DNA of 64,000 nucleotides from Pseudoxanthomonas sp. Root630 (GTDB lineage: Bacteria; Pseudomonadota; Gammaproteobacteria; Xanthomonadales; Xanthomonadaceae): contig NZ_LMGY01000012.1 of NCBI RefSeq assembly GCF_001427585.1, positions 619,354 through 683,353 on the forward strand. The letters are read 5' to 3'. This document shows positions 35,304-42,788 of the stretch, in pieces. Below the pieces are notes generated by a model. It had not been told where the DNA came from. It did no database searches and was given only the letters and a program-made list of their open reading frames with translations. Made by a program: the position numbers and the translations under genes. The stretch's first letter is position 1. Each line of letters opens with the position of its first letter.

Positions 35304-36182
35304 ATGAAGCTCGCCATCCTGTCGCGCAACAGCAAGCTGTATTCGACCCGCCGTCTCGTGGAGGCCGCCAGGCAACGCGGGCACACCGCGCGCGTCCTCG
35401 ATCCGCTGCGCTGCTACATGCGCATTTCGTCCTCCGGCTTCCAGCTCCACTACAAGGGCAGATCGCTGGCCGACTACGACGCGGTCATCCCGCGCATCGG
35501 CGCGTCCATCACCCGTTACGGCACGGCGGTCCTGCGGCAGTTCGAGTTGATGGGCACCTACAGCCCGAACCCTTCCGATGCCATCCTGCGCGCGCGCGAC
35601 AAGCTGCGCGCGCACCAGTTGCTCGCGGCGCAGGGCATCGATCTGCCGGTGACCGTGTTCGGCGACAACCCGGACGACACCACCGACCTGTTGTCGATGC
35701 TGGGCCCGCCTCCGCATGTGATCAAGTTGAACGAGGGGTCGCAGGGTGCGGGTGTCATCCTCACCGAGAAACCCTCCGCCTCGCGCAGCGTGGTCGAGGC
35801 CCTGCGTGGCCTGTACGCCAGCTTCGTGGTCCAGGAGTTCATCGGCGAGGCCGAGGGCGCCGACCTGCGCTGCTTCGTGGTCGGCGACGAGGTCGTCGCA
35901 TCGATGCGGCGGCAGGCGCCGGAAGGGGACTTCCGGTCCAACCTGCACCGCGGCGGGACGGCCATGCGAATGGAGGCCACGGAGGAGGAGCGCGTGGTCG
36001 CCGTCCGGGCCGCGAGGGTGCTGGGTCTGGGAGTGGCCGGGGTGGACCTGATCCGGGCGACCCGGGGGCCGCTGGTGCTGGAGGTCAATTCGACCCCGGG
36101 TCTGGAAGGGATCGAGGCCGTCTGCGGGGTGGATGTGGCGGGCAGGATCGTCGAGCACCTGGCCGACCACGCGGCTGAATAG
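35304..36182 (+). CDS. rimK: ATP-grasp ligase RimK (ribosomal protein S6 glutamate ligase type)
   Basis: 292 residues from ATG 35304 ([20 protein letters not shown]); the frame runs further upstream into the mobile element and that part is not coding. ATP-grasp elements: [38 protein letters not shown] and the metal-binding [14 protein letters not shown]. Adds glutamate to the C-terminus of S6. This is the first chromosomal gene after the element. Confidence 0.94.
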   Translation: MKLAILSRNSKLYSTRRLVEAARQRGHTARVLDPLRCYMRISSSGFQLHYKGRSLADYDAVIPRIGASITRYGTAVLRQFELMGTYSPNPSDAILRARDKLRAHQLLAAQGIDLPVTVFGDNPDDTTDLLSMLGPPPHVIKLNEGSQGAGVILTEKPSASRSVVEALRGLYASFVVQEFIGEAEGADLRCFVVGDEVVASMRRQAPEGDFRSNLHRGGTAMRMEATEEERVVAVRAARVLGLGVAGVDLIRATRGPLVLEVNSTPGLEGIEAVCGVDVAGRIVEHLADHAAE

Positions 36183-36227
36183 GGCCGGCGTCGGGATGTC
36201 GGTCGAAAATCCCGGATTTCACGCAGA

Positions 36228-36257
36228 TTTAACGCCGCCTTTAACGGGTGTTTAATC
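36228..36257 (+). promoter_or_regulatory. Three direct TTTAA-C repeats, candidate OmpR-family regulator site
   Basis: TTTAACG at 36228-36234 and 36240-36246 and TTTAATC at 36251-36257, spaced 12 and 11 bp, about one helical turn. Such direct repeats are the usual binding pattern of OmpR/PhoP response regulators, and a gene for one lies at 36991. Confidence 0.5.
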
Positions 36258-36274
36258 GATTTCCGCGTAGCCTT

Positions 36275-36392
36275 GTCCGGACCGCAGCTCTGCGTTCCTC
36301 CCGGTGATACATCTGGAAAGCACAGGATTACGGTAATCGGGGCTTTATTTGGCCCAAGCGGGCGTCCACCCGCTTGGGCCTTTGTTTTTTTT
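36275..36392 (+). ncRNA. Candidate small RNA ending at a strong terminator
   Basis: Between rimK and 36392 there is no ORF, but several small stems occur (for example GATTACGGTAATC near 36328) before a perfect terminator hairpin. A transcript starting just after the direct repeats would be about 115 nt. The 5' end is a guess. It could instead be the untranslated tail of the rimK message. Confidence 0.4.
36351..36392 (+). terminator. Rho-independent terminator
   Basis: GGCCCAAGCGGG (36351-36362), 6-nt loop, CCCGCTTGGGCC (36369-36380), then TTTGTTTTTTTT. A perfect 12-bp stem with a T tail; ends transcription from rimK and/or the candidate sRNA. Confidence 0.92.
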
Positions 36393-36420
36393 GCACGTCG
36401 CCATCGCTGCGTGCTATGAC
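36391..36420 (+). promoter_or_regulatory. Possible sigma-70 promoter for the secreted-protein/two-component operon
   Basis: TTGCAC (36391-36396) and CTATGA (36414-36419) with a 17-bp spacer, just after the terminator and about 75 bp before the first gene. Confidence 0.4.
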
Positions 36421-36498
36421 AGAATCCGGATTATCGCGGCGCCCGTCCGGTCCTGCCGGTGCGGTGACGCCCTTCCTTCCTGACGAACGAGGTGTTGA

Positions 36499-36981
36499 AT
36501 GTACAAGGTGGTACTCGGCTCCATGCTGGCGTTGGCTGCTGTGACGGCGCACGCCAAGATCGACTCCGGCAGCGACAGCGCTCCGACGAAGCTCAACCTG
36601 GGTGGTTCTTCGTTCGAGGAGCAGCGCACCGCCATCCTCAAGGACCTGGATGGAGGAAAGGTCTACGCTGAGATCTCCCCCAAGGAGCGCGGCGACGTCA
36701 AGGATGCACTTGCCCGCATCTCGGGCGCGCTGCAGGCGCCGACCGGCGTGCAGGGGCTCAACGATGAAGAGAAGGCCCGCGTGTTCAATGACCAGGAACT
36801 GGTCAACAGCATCCTCACCCGTGCGGGCGAAGACAGCCGGCTGGTGTGCACCCGTGAAAAGAAGGTGGGTTCGCACCGCCCCACGACCCAATGCCTGACC
36901 GTCGCCGAACGCCGTCGCATGGCCGAGGCAGGGCAGGATCTGATGCGCCAGCAGAAGATCCCGCTCCGCGGCAACAACTAA
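36499..36981 (+). CDS. Conserved secreted protein preceding a two-component system
   Basis: 160 residues; signal peptide MYKVVLGSMLALAAVTAHA. The mature part has no recognised domain: SSFEEQRTAILKDLDGGKVYAEI, then SRLVCTREKKVGSHRPTTQC with two cysteines, and TVAERRRMAEAGQDLMRQ. Stands nine bases before the response regulator gene and is likely co-transcribed, so it may be an accessory or output of that system. Function unknown. Confidence 0.8.
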   Translation: MYKVVLGSMLALAAVTAHAKIDSGSDSAPTKLNLGGSSFEEQRTAILKDLDGGKVYAEISPKERGDVKDALARISGALQAPTGVQGLNDEEKARVFNDQELVNSILTRAGEDSRLVCTREKKVGSHRPTTQCLTVAERRRMAEAGQDLMRQQKIPLRGNN

Positions 36982-36990
36982 GGGCTCCTG

Positions 36991-37674
36991 ATGCGCATCC
37001 TCGTCATTGAAGACAACAGCGATATCGCCGCCAACCTCGGCGATTACCTGGAGGAGCGTGGCCACACCGTCGACTTCGCGGCCGACGGTGTGACCGGGCT
37101 GCACCTGGCGGTGGTCCACGAGTTCGACGCCATCGTGCTCGATCTCAACCTGCCGGGCATGGATGGCCTGGAGGTCTGCCGCAAGCTGCGCAACGAAGCG
37201 CGCAAGCAGACGCCGGTGCTGATGCTGACGGCGCGCGATTCGCTGGACAACAAGCTGGCCGGTTTCGATTCCGGCGCGGACGACTACCTGATCAAGCCGT
37301 TCGCGCTGCAGGAAGTCGAAGTGCGCCTCAATGCCCTGTCGCGTCGCGGCAAGGGCGTGCAGACGCGCGTGCTCGAGGTAGGCGAGCTCGAATACAACCT
37401 GGATACGCTGGAAGTGCGCCGCCAGGGCAAGCTGCTGCAACTCAATCCGACCGCGTTGAAGATCCTGCAGGCGTTGATGGAAGCCTCGCCGGCCGTGGTG
37501 ACGCGCCAGGAACTGGAAACCCGCGTCTGGGGCGAAGAGCTGCCCGATTCGGATTCCTTGCGCGTGCACATCCACGGCTTGCGCGCCGTGGTCGACAAGC
37601 CGTTCGACGCACCGTACATCCAGACCCGCCACGGCATCGGATACCGCATCGCCGCACCCGATGCCAGCAGCTGA
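36991..37674 (+). CDS. OmpR/PhoP family response regulator
   Basis: 227 residues. Receiver domain with acidic pocket ED7-8, phospho-acceptor Asp51 (VLDLNLPGMDGLE), Thr (LMLTARD) and Lys (LIKPF). Winged-helix DNA-binding domain from about 130 ending in YIQTRHGIGYRI. ColR/PhoP-like; the exact orthologue is not certain. Overlaps the kinase gene by 14 bases. May bind the direct repeats at 36228-36257. Confidence 0.93.
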   Translation: MRILVIEDNSDIAANLGDYLEERGHTVDFAADGVTGLHLAVVHEFDAIVLDLNLPGMDGLEVCRKLRNEARKQTPVLMLTARDSLDNKLAGFDSGADDYLIKPFALQEVEVRLNALSRRGKGVQTRVLEVGELEYNLDTLEVRRQGKLLQLNPTALKILQALMEASPAVVTRQELETRVWGEELPDSDSLRVHIHGLRAVVDKPFDAPYIQTRHGIGYRIAAPDASS

Positions 37675-38992
37675 GTCGTCGAAACCCCGCCGCCACCGCC
37701 GCTTCCGGCGGCGGCTGCGCACCCGCATCATCCTGTCGTTCGTCCTGTTGGGAACATTGCTGTCTGCGTTCATCGCAGCAGCAACGTTCTATGTTCAGAA
37801 CCAGGTTGAGAATCGGGTCATTTCCGACACTTTGATCAAGAACAACAACATCTACGCCGATGGGTTCTATCGCGACCCCAATGCCGTTGGTGTTGCCTTC
37901 GAAAAGATCCAGGGGCGAATGTTCAGTACCGATAAACTCGACCGAGTTCCGGACGAGTGGAAGGAGCTGGCCAACGGAGTTCACGAGCTCAAACTCAAGG
38001 AGGCGGGCGAAGAGCGCGTATACAAACTGGCAGTTCGAAAGGATTCGGAGTACTGGTTCTTCCTCGCCTATGACATTGCTGAGGAGCGAGAGAGCCAGAA
38101 TCGCTTGAAGACGGCACTGGTGATCCTCGTGATGATCCTCAGTGCTTTGTCGTTGTTTGTAGGATGGTGGTCTGCGTCTAAGGTCATGAGTCCGGTGTCC
38201 GAGCTGGCGTCGAGGCTGCGTGCCTACCGTGGCAGCAGCAATCCAAAACCTCTCGCGCCGCACTTTCCTCAGGACGAAGTCGGCGAACTGGCCAAGGCCC
38301 TGGACGACTATTCCAGCCGGCTGACCGACGTCGTCCAGCGCGACCGCGAGTTCAACGCCGACGTCAGCCACGAGCTGCGCACACCGCTGGCCATCATCCG
38401 CGGCTCGGTGGAACTGATGTTGTCGCGGCCGGACATGGATGAGAAGACGCGTACGCGCATCCAGCGCATCCAGCGTGCCGAACAGCAGTGCACGGATCTG
38501 ATCAGCGCGCTGCTGCTGCTGTCGCGCAACGAACGCGGTCATGGCAATACCGATGTGGCCCGCGTGGTCGATCAGCTGCTCGACTCCCACCGTGCCACGT
38601 TGGGCGGCAAGCCGCTCACGTTGCGCGTGGAAGGCGAAGAAGGCGCGCGGGTGGATTCGCCCGAGGCCGCCCTGTCCGTTGCGCTGGGCAATCTGATCGG
38701 CAATGCGGTGAAGTACACCAAGGAGGGCGAGGTCGTCGTCCGCCTGCTGCCGGATGCGGTCGAGGTCGTGGACTCAGGACCTGGCTTGAGCAAGGAAGAT
38801 GCCGCACGTCTGTTCGAACGCGGCTACCGCGGAACGCATGCCGGCCACTCGCAGGGCGGCGGCATCGGCCTGTCCATCGTCAGCCGCCTGTGCGCGCTGT
38901 ACGGCTGGCAAGTGGGCGTAAGGCCTGGAGAGGTTCGCGGAGTAGTGGCGGTTCTGAAATTCACTACAGGTTCGAACTCTTCGTTTTGTTGA
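37661..38992 (+). CDS. Sensor histidine kinase with atypical sensor region
   Basis: 443 residues. Basic N-terminus, membrane helices at about 22-44 and 151-172 flanking a periplasmic domain of about 105 residues, HAMP-like segment, H-box with His237 (NADVSHELRTPLAIIRG), N-box NLIGNAVKYT, and G-boxes DSGPGLS and GGGIGLSIV. Codons from about 37740 to 38290 and in the last 60 bases are markedly AT-richer than in the kinase core, suggesting replacement of the sensor part. The signal is unknown. Confidence 0.93.
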   Translation: MPAAESSKPRRHRRFRRRLRTRIILSFVLLGTLLSAFIAAATFYVQNQVENRVISDTLIKNNNIYADGFYRDPNAVGVAFEKIQGRMFSTDKLDRVPDEWKELANGVHELKLKEAGEERVYKLAVRKDSEYWFFLAYDIAEERESQNRLKTALVILVMILSALSLFVGWWSASKVMSPVSELASRLRAYRGSSNPKPLAPHFPQDEVGELAKALDDYSSRLTDVVQRDREFNADVSHELRTPLAIIRGSVELMLSRPDMDEKTRTRIQRIQRAEQQCTDLISALLLLSRNERGHGNTDVARVVDQLLDSHRATLGGKPLTLRVEGEEGARVDSPEAALSVALGNLIGNAVKYTKEGEVVVRLLPDAVEVVDSGPGLSKEDAARLFERGYRGTHAGHSQGGGIGLSIVSRLCALYGWQVGVRPGEVRGVVAVLKFTTGSNSSFC

Positions 38993-39000
38993 GTCGCTCA

Positions 39001-39020
39001 GAGGGCTGTGACCAGCCCTC
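39001..39020. terminator. Hairpin between convergent kinase and peptide genes
   Basis: GAGGGCTG, 4-nt loop, CAGCCCTC: perfect 8-bp stem in the 46-bp gap between two convergent genes. No good T tail on either strand, so it is only a possible terminator. Confidence 0.45.
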
Positions 39021-39038
39021 CGATGAAACTATGGCAGG

Positions 39039-39287
39039 CTAGTTGCCCTTCTGCCATGTGACGCAGATGACGTTCTCTGACTCGCATGAGAGATTGGGAT
39101 CCGTGAAGGGATTTCCCGACGTTCCGAAATACTGGTTGCCTACTGAGAATCCGGTGGCACCCGCATTTGCGGCTGCTTGCGCAGATGAGTAGCAAGCATT
39201 CCCGTAGTGCCAGGAGCCACTAACGTAGATGGCCGTACCGGACGCTCCCGTTGTCATGCCAACTTCAGTCAAGTTGAGTTCTCGCAT
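39039..39287 (-). CDS. Small bacteriocin-like peptide precursor
   Basis: 82 residues from the second of two tandem ATGs (39287; the first at 39290 gives one more Met), with AAGGAAG eight bases upstream. The N-terminus MRELNLTEVGMTTGAS looks like a double-glycine type leader of gammaproteobacterial class II bacteriocins and microcins (usually ..VSGG), with GA in place of GG. The remaining 67 or so residues are Gly/Ser/Asn/Ala-rich (SGSWHYGNACYSSAQAAANA), contain three cysteines and end in VICVTWQKGN. Lower GC than flanks. No transporter or immunity gene is next to it. Confidence 0.6.
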   Translation of the reverse strand: MRELNLTEVGMTTGASGTAIYVSGSWHYGNACYSSAQAAANAGATGFSVGNQYFGTSGNPFTDPNLSCESENVICVTWQKGN

Positions 39288-39316
39288 CATGTTTTCTTCC
39301 TTGTATCTGTCATTTG

Positions 39317-39336
39317 GGTTGCCTGCGTAGGCAACC
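39317..39336. promoter_or_regulatory. Hairpin in the leader of the peptide gene
   Basis: GGTTGCCT, GCGT loop, AGGCAACC: a perfect 8-bp stem 27 bases upstream of the peptide start codons. Could be a leader structure, an operator or an upstream terminator (TTTTC follows on the minus strand side only weakly). Confidence 0.45.
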
Positions 39337-39453
39337 GAAAATTAAGTGATTACCTGTGGGCTGACAACTAACATTAGCCGATCGTCATTCGACGGACACT
39401 GTTGAAGTGCGCTCAATCGAATGAGCTCGGTGAACATCAAGCCAAGCCTGCGT

Positions 39454-40047
39454 TTACAACGTGATCCAGAAACAGTTGTAAGCCCGCCGCAATCCGAACG
39501 TGGTGTTCGAGGGCGTCGCGCTGTTCTTCAACGTCTGCATCACGCGCAGGCCCACGGGTCGCGAACGCTGCGCGGTGGTCGGGTAGTAGCCATCCTGGTT
39601 GGCATCGACGACGGCGCCTTCGGCATCGATCACCGGTGCAGGGTCAGGCCGGATGGGCGCGATGTCCACGAGTGGCCGCTGTACCACCGCATCGAGCTGG
39701 TTGAGGATGCGCAAGGCGGCGGCATCGGACACGCCGCTCCAGTGGTAGACACCGGCCAGCCGATTGACGTCTCCCGCGCTGATCGCCATCGACATCTGCG
39801 CCACCAGGTCGCTCAGCGTGCGCGAACAACCGCCCCGGTACAGCGCGCCGGTTGCCGGGAGTGAGCTGCTGCTGGCGGAAGGCAGGCGGTCCATCGCGCC
39901 GATGTCTTCGCAGTTCTTGTCCGTGTAGACGGTGTCGCCGCTCATCGCGGTGCAGCGCTGCACGCCCTGCTGCTGCGCGCTCGCGGGCCATGCACCGAAT
40001 GCGGCCCACAGGCACAGGCTGGCGAAGAGGAAAAGCGGGAGGCGCAT
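39454..40047 (-). CDS. Secreted DUF4124-like protein, unknown function
   Basis: 197 residues from ATG 40047 (MRLPLFLFASLCLWAAFGAW, signal peptide ending ASA). The frame opens 16 codons earlier without family support. The early mature part VQRCTAMSGDTVYTDKNCEDIGA has the C...G..VYTD..C pattern of DUF4124-like envelope proteins. The rest has a helical AISAGDVNRLAGVYHWSGVS segment. Conserved-hypothetical type; no role can be given. Confidence 0.75.
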   Translation of the reverse strand: MRLPLFLFASLCLWAAFGAWPASAQQQGVQRCTAMSGDTVYTDKNCEDIGAMDRLPSASSSSLPATGALYRGGCSRTLSDLVAQMSMAISAGDVNRLAGVYHWSGVSDAAALRILNQLDAVVQRPLVDIAPIRPDPAPVIDAEGAVVDANQDGYYPTTAQRSRPVGLRVMQTLKNSATPSNTTFGLRRAYNCFWITL

Positions 40048-40147
40048 GCCCGCAGCGTAATCCGGGCATGGCATCCGGTCACGGCGCGCATGCACGGAGT
40101 GCGACGGCCGTTCACGTGCGGGTGGGGCGCATGGCGCGCCCCGGGGT

Positions 40148-40984
40148 TCAGCCGGTCCAGCCCAGGCGCGACAGGACGGTCTGGGTCGGCTTGGCGAGGT
40201 TCAGTGTGTAGAAGTGGAGCGACGGCGCACCGCCTGCGACCAGGCGTTCGCACAGGTTCGTCACCACGTCGGCACCGAAGTCGCGGATCGCGTCGGCGTC
40301 ATCGCCGAGCGCCTGCATGCGCTTGCCGATCCAGCGCGGGATCTCGGCCCCGCAGGCTTCGGAGAAGCGCCGCAGCTGGGCGAAATTCGAGATCGGCATG
40401 ATGCCCGGGATGATCGGGATCTCCACGCCGAGCTTGCGCGCCGCGTCGACGAAGTGGAAATACGCGTCCGGATTGTAGAAGTACTGGGTGATCGCGCCAT
40501 CGGCGCCGGCGTCGACCTTGGCCTTGAAGTGGCGCAGGTCCGCCAGCGCGTCCTCGGCCTGCGGGTGCGTTTCCGGATACGCGCCCACTTCGATATGGAA
40601 GGTGTCGCCGTGTTCGGTGCGGATGAACTCGATCAGTTCCGAGGCGTAACGCAGGTCGCCGGGATGGCCCATGCCGGAGGGCAGGTCGCCGCGCAGCGCG
40701 ACGATGCGCTTGCAGCCCAGGGCGCGGTATAGCCGGAGCAGTTCGCGGATCTCCTCGCGGCTGCCGCCCACGCAGGAGAGGTGCGGTGCGGCATCGAAGC
40801 CGTGGTGCTGGTTGAGGTGGCGGACCGTCTCGGACGTGTAGCTGAGCGTGGAGCCGCCGGCGCCGAACGTGCACGACACGTACTCGGGCGCGTGCGCCTT
40901 CAGCTTGTCGGCGGTGCGGTCGAGCTGCGTGCGCTGCTCATCGGTCTTGGGCGGGTAGAACTCGAACGAAACCGGGATCGGCAT
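40148..40984 (-). CDS. metF: 5,10-methylenetetrahydrofolate reductase MetF
   Basis: 278 residues. Reduces methylene-THF to methyl-THF for methionine synthesis, with FAD. Seen: N-terminal VSFEFYPPKTDEQ (catalytic Glu), CTFGAGGST, ALRGD and QYFYNPDAY. It follows ahcY by 85 bp, in which two GC-rich hairpins occur, and likely shares its message and so the SAH riboswitch. Confidence 0.97.
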   Translation of the reverse strand: MPIPVSFEFYPPKTDEQRTQLDRTADKLKAHAPEYVSCTFGAGGSTLSYTSETVRHLNQHHGFDAAPHLSCVGGSREEIRELLRLYRALGCKRIVALRGDLPSGMGHPGDLRYASELIEFIRTEHGDTFHIEVGAYPETHPQAEDALADLRHFKAKVDAGADGAITQYFYNPDAYFHFVDAARKLGVEIPIIPGIMPISNFAQLRRFSEACGAEIPRWIGKRMQALGDDADAIRDFGADVVTNLCERLVAGGAPSLHFYTLNLAKPTQTVLSRLGWTG

Positions 40985-41069
40985 GGAGAGGCCCCGAGGG
41001 GCAGGCGCATCCCCGCGCCTGCCGTGGATCGAGAGGGCGGCGTCGCGCCGCCCCCGTGCACTGCGTCGA

Positions 41070-42512
41070 TCAGTAGCGGTAGTGGTCCGGCTTGTACGGA
41101 CCGTCGACCGACACGCCGAGGTAGTCGGCCTGGTCCTTGCTGAGCGTGGTCAGCTTCACGCCGATCTTCTCCAGGTGCAGGCGCGCGACTTCTTCGTCGA
41201 GCTGCTTGGGCAGGATGTAGACCTTCGACTCGTACGCGTCCTTGTTCGCCCACAGGTCGATCTGTGCGAGCGTCTGGTTCGAGAACGAGTTCGACATCAC
41301 GAAGCTCGGGTGGCCGGTGGCGCAGCCGAGGTTCACCAGGCGGCCTTCGGCGAGCAGGAAGATCGCGTTGCCGTTGCCGAAGGTGAACTTGTCGACCTGC
41401 GGCTTGATGTTGGTGCGCGTGGCGCCCGAGGCGTACAGCGCATCGACCTGGATCTCGTTGTCGAAGTGGCCGATGTTGCAGACGATCGCCTGGTCCTTCA
41501 TCGCCTTCATGTGGTCGAGGGTGATGATGTCCTTGTTGCCCGTCGTGGTGACGTAGATGTCGGCGCGGCCGAGGGTGTCCTCGACGGTCGTGACTTCATA
41601 CCCTTCCATCGCCGCCTGCAGCGCGCAGATCGGATCGATCTCGGTGACGATGACGCGGGCGCCATAAGCGCGCAGCGACGCCGCCGAGCCCTTGCCGACG
41701 TCGCCGTAGCCGCAGACCACCGCGACCTTGCCGGCCAGCATCACGTCGAGCGCGCGCTTGAGGCCGTCAGCCAGCGACTCGCGGCAGCCGTAGAGATTGT
41801 CGAACTTCGACTTGGTGACCGAGTCGTTGACGTTGATCGCCGGGATCAGCAGCTTGCCCTGCTCGGCCAGCTGGTAAAGGCGGTGCACGCCGGTCGTGGT
41901 TTCTTCCGAGACACCCTTCCAGTCGGCGACGACCTTGGTCCAGTAGCCCGGACGTTCCGCAGCGACGCGCTTGAGCAGGTTCTTGATGACCTGCTCCTCG
42001 TGGCTGCCCGACGCCGAGTTCACCCAGCTCTGGTCGCCCCGTTCCAGCTCGTAACCCTTGTGGATCAGCAGCGTCACGTCGCCGCCGTCATCGACGACGA
42101 GCTCCGGCCCGAGGAAGCCGCCTTTGCCGTCGGGGAAGGACAGCGCGTCGAGCGTGCAGTCCCAGTACTCTTCCAGCGTCTCGCCCTTCCAGGCGAACAC
42201 CGGCGTGCCGGTGGCGGCGATCGCGGCGGCGGCGTGGTCCTGCGTCGAAAAGATGTTGCACGAGGCCCAGCGCACGTCGGCGCCGATGTCCTTCAGCGTC
42301 TCGATCAGCACGGCGGTCTGGATCGTCATGTGCAGCGAGCCGGTCACGCGCACGCCCTTCAGGGGCGTGGTGGCGGCATGCTTGCGACGGATGGACATCA
42401 GGCCGGGCATCTCGTGCTCGGCGATGTCGAGTTCCTTGCGGCCCCAATCGGCCAGGGAAATGTCGGCGACCTTGTAGTCGCCCTCGGTGGAAAACTTGCG
42501 TACGGCGTTCAT
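41070..42512 (-). CDS. ahcY: Adenosylhomocysteinase AhcY
   Basis: 480 residues from ATG 42512 ([20 protein letters not shown]). Hydrolyses S-adenosylhomocysteine to adenosine and homocysteine with tightly bound NAD. NAD fold [18 protein letters not shown]; substrate residues in [21 protein letters not shown] and [14 protein letters not shown]-terminal KPDHYRY. Preceded by an SAH-responsive riboswitch and followed by metF, so the operon clears SAH and regenerates methyl groups. Confidence 0.98.
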   Translation of the reverse strand: MNAVRKFSTEGDYKVADISLADWGRKELDIAEHEMPGLMSIRRKHAATTPLKGVRVTGSLHMTIQTAVLIETLKDIGADVRWASCNIFSTQDHAAAAIAATGTPVFAWKGETLEEYWDCTLDALSFPDGKGGFLGPELVVDDGGDVTLLIHKGYELERGDQSWVNSASGSHEEQVIKNLLKRVAAERPGYWTKVVADWKGVSEETTTGVHRLYQLAEQGKLLIPAINVNDSVTKSKFDNLYGCRESLADGLKRALDVMLAGKVAVVCGYGDVGKGSAASLRAYGARVIVTEIDPICALQAAMEGYEVTTVEDTLGRADIYVTTTGNKDIITLDHMKAMKDQAIVCNIGHFDNEIQVDALYASGATRTNIKPQVDKFTFGNGNAIFLLAEGRLVNLGCATGHPSFVMSNSFSNQTLAQIDLWANKDAYESKVYILPKQLDEEVARLHLEKIGVKLTTLSKDQADYLGVSVDGPYKPDHYRY

Positions 42513-42557
42513 CAGTAGTGGCTCCGGGAAAGGTGGCGAGCGAGGCTCGCAGCTTGA

Positions 42558-42640
42558 CCGGGCGCCGTTGCAATTCCTGCCGAGCCTGGCCGTGCTTGCC
42601 TGTTGAAAAGACATCACGGTCGCAGCGCCCCTCGGCGGCC
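42558..42640 (-). promoter_or_regulatory. SAH riboswitch upstream of ahcY
   Basis: On the minus strand, CCGAGGGGCGCTGCGACC (42636 to 42619 region), AGGCTCGGCAGG (42587 to 42576) and AACGGCGCCCGG (about 42569 to 42558) occur in the order and spacing of the SAH riboswitch: the CCGAG/CTCGG stem and the pseudoknot between GGCGCTG-side and CGGCGCC-side strands. The class turns on ahcY when SAH accumulates. Confidence 0.9.
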
Positions 42641-42643
42641 AGC

Positions 42644-42649
42644 ATTATA
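42644..42649 (-). promoter_or_regulatory. -10 element of the ahcY promoter
   Basis: A perfect TATAAT on the minus strand about seven bases before the riboswitch, so transcription would begin at the aptamer's first stem. The -35 is weak. Confidence 0.65.
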
Positions 42650-42673
42650 TCTCTTGTTCCGGATGAAACGATG
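42645..42673 (-). promoter_or_regulatory. 29-bp element shared with the metK promoter (ahcY copy)
   Basis: 24 of 29 bases match 51711-51739 upstream of metK in the same orientation relative to the gene, including the blocks TTATATC and CGGATGAAA. It overlaps the ahcY -10. Likely a shared promoter/operator for methyl-cycle genes. Confidence 0.6.
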
Positions 42674-42788
42674 ACGCACGCACTGGCCTGATCGGGTAGG
42701 CTTCGGAATGCTGCCCTGCAGCAGACCAATTGTCCGCGAAGACAATACCAATCCAGGCCAAACGTACGACGGGACCCACGCAACGCGC

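Noticed and set aside
40999..41063. Two GC-rich hairpins between ahcY and metF as a terminator
   Set aside because: Neither is followed by a T tract on the minus strand, so they do not argue against ahcY-metF cotranscription.
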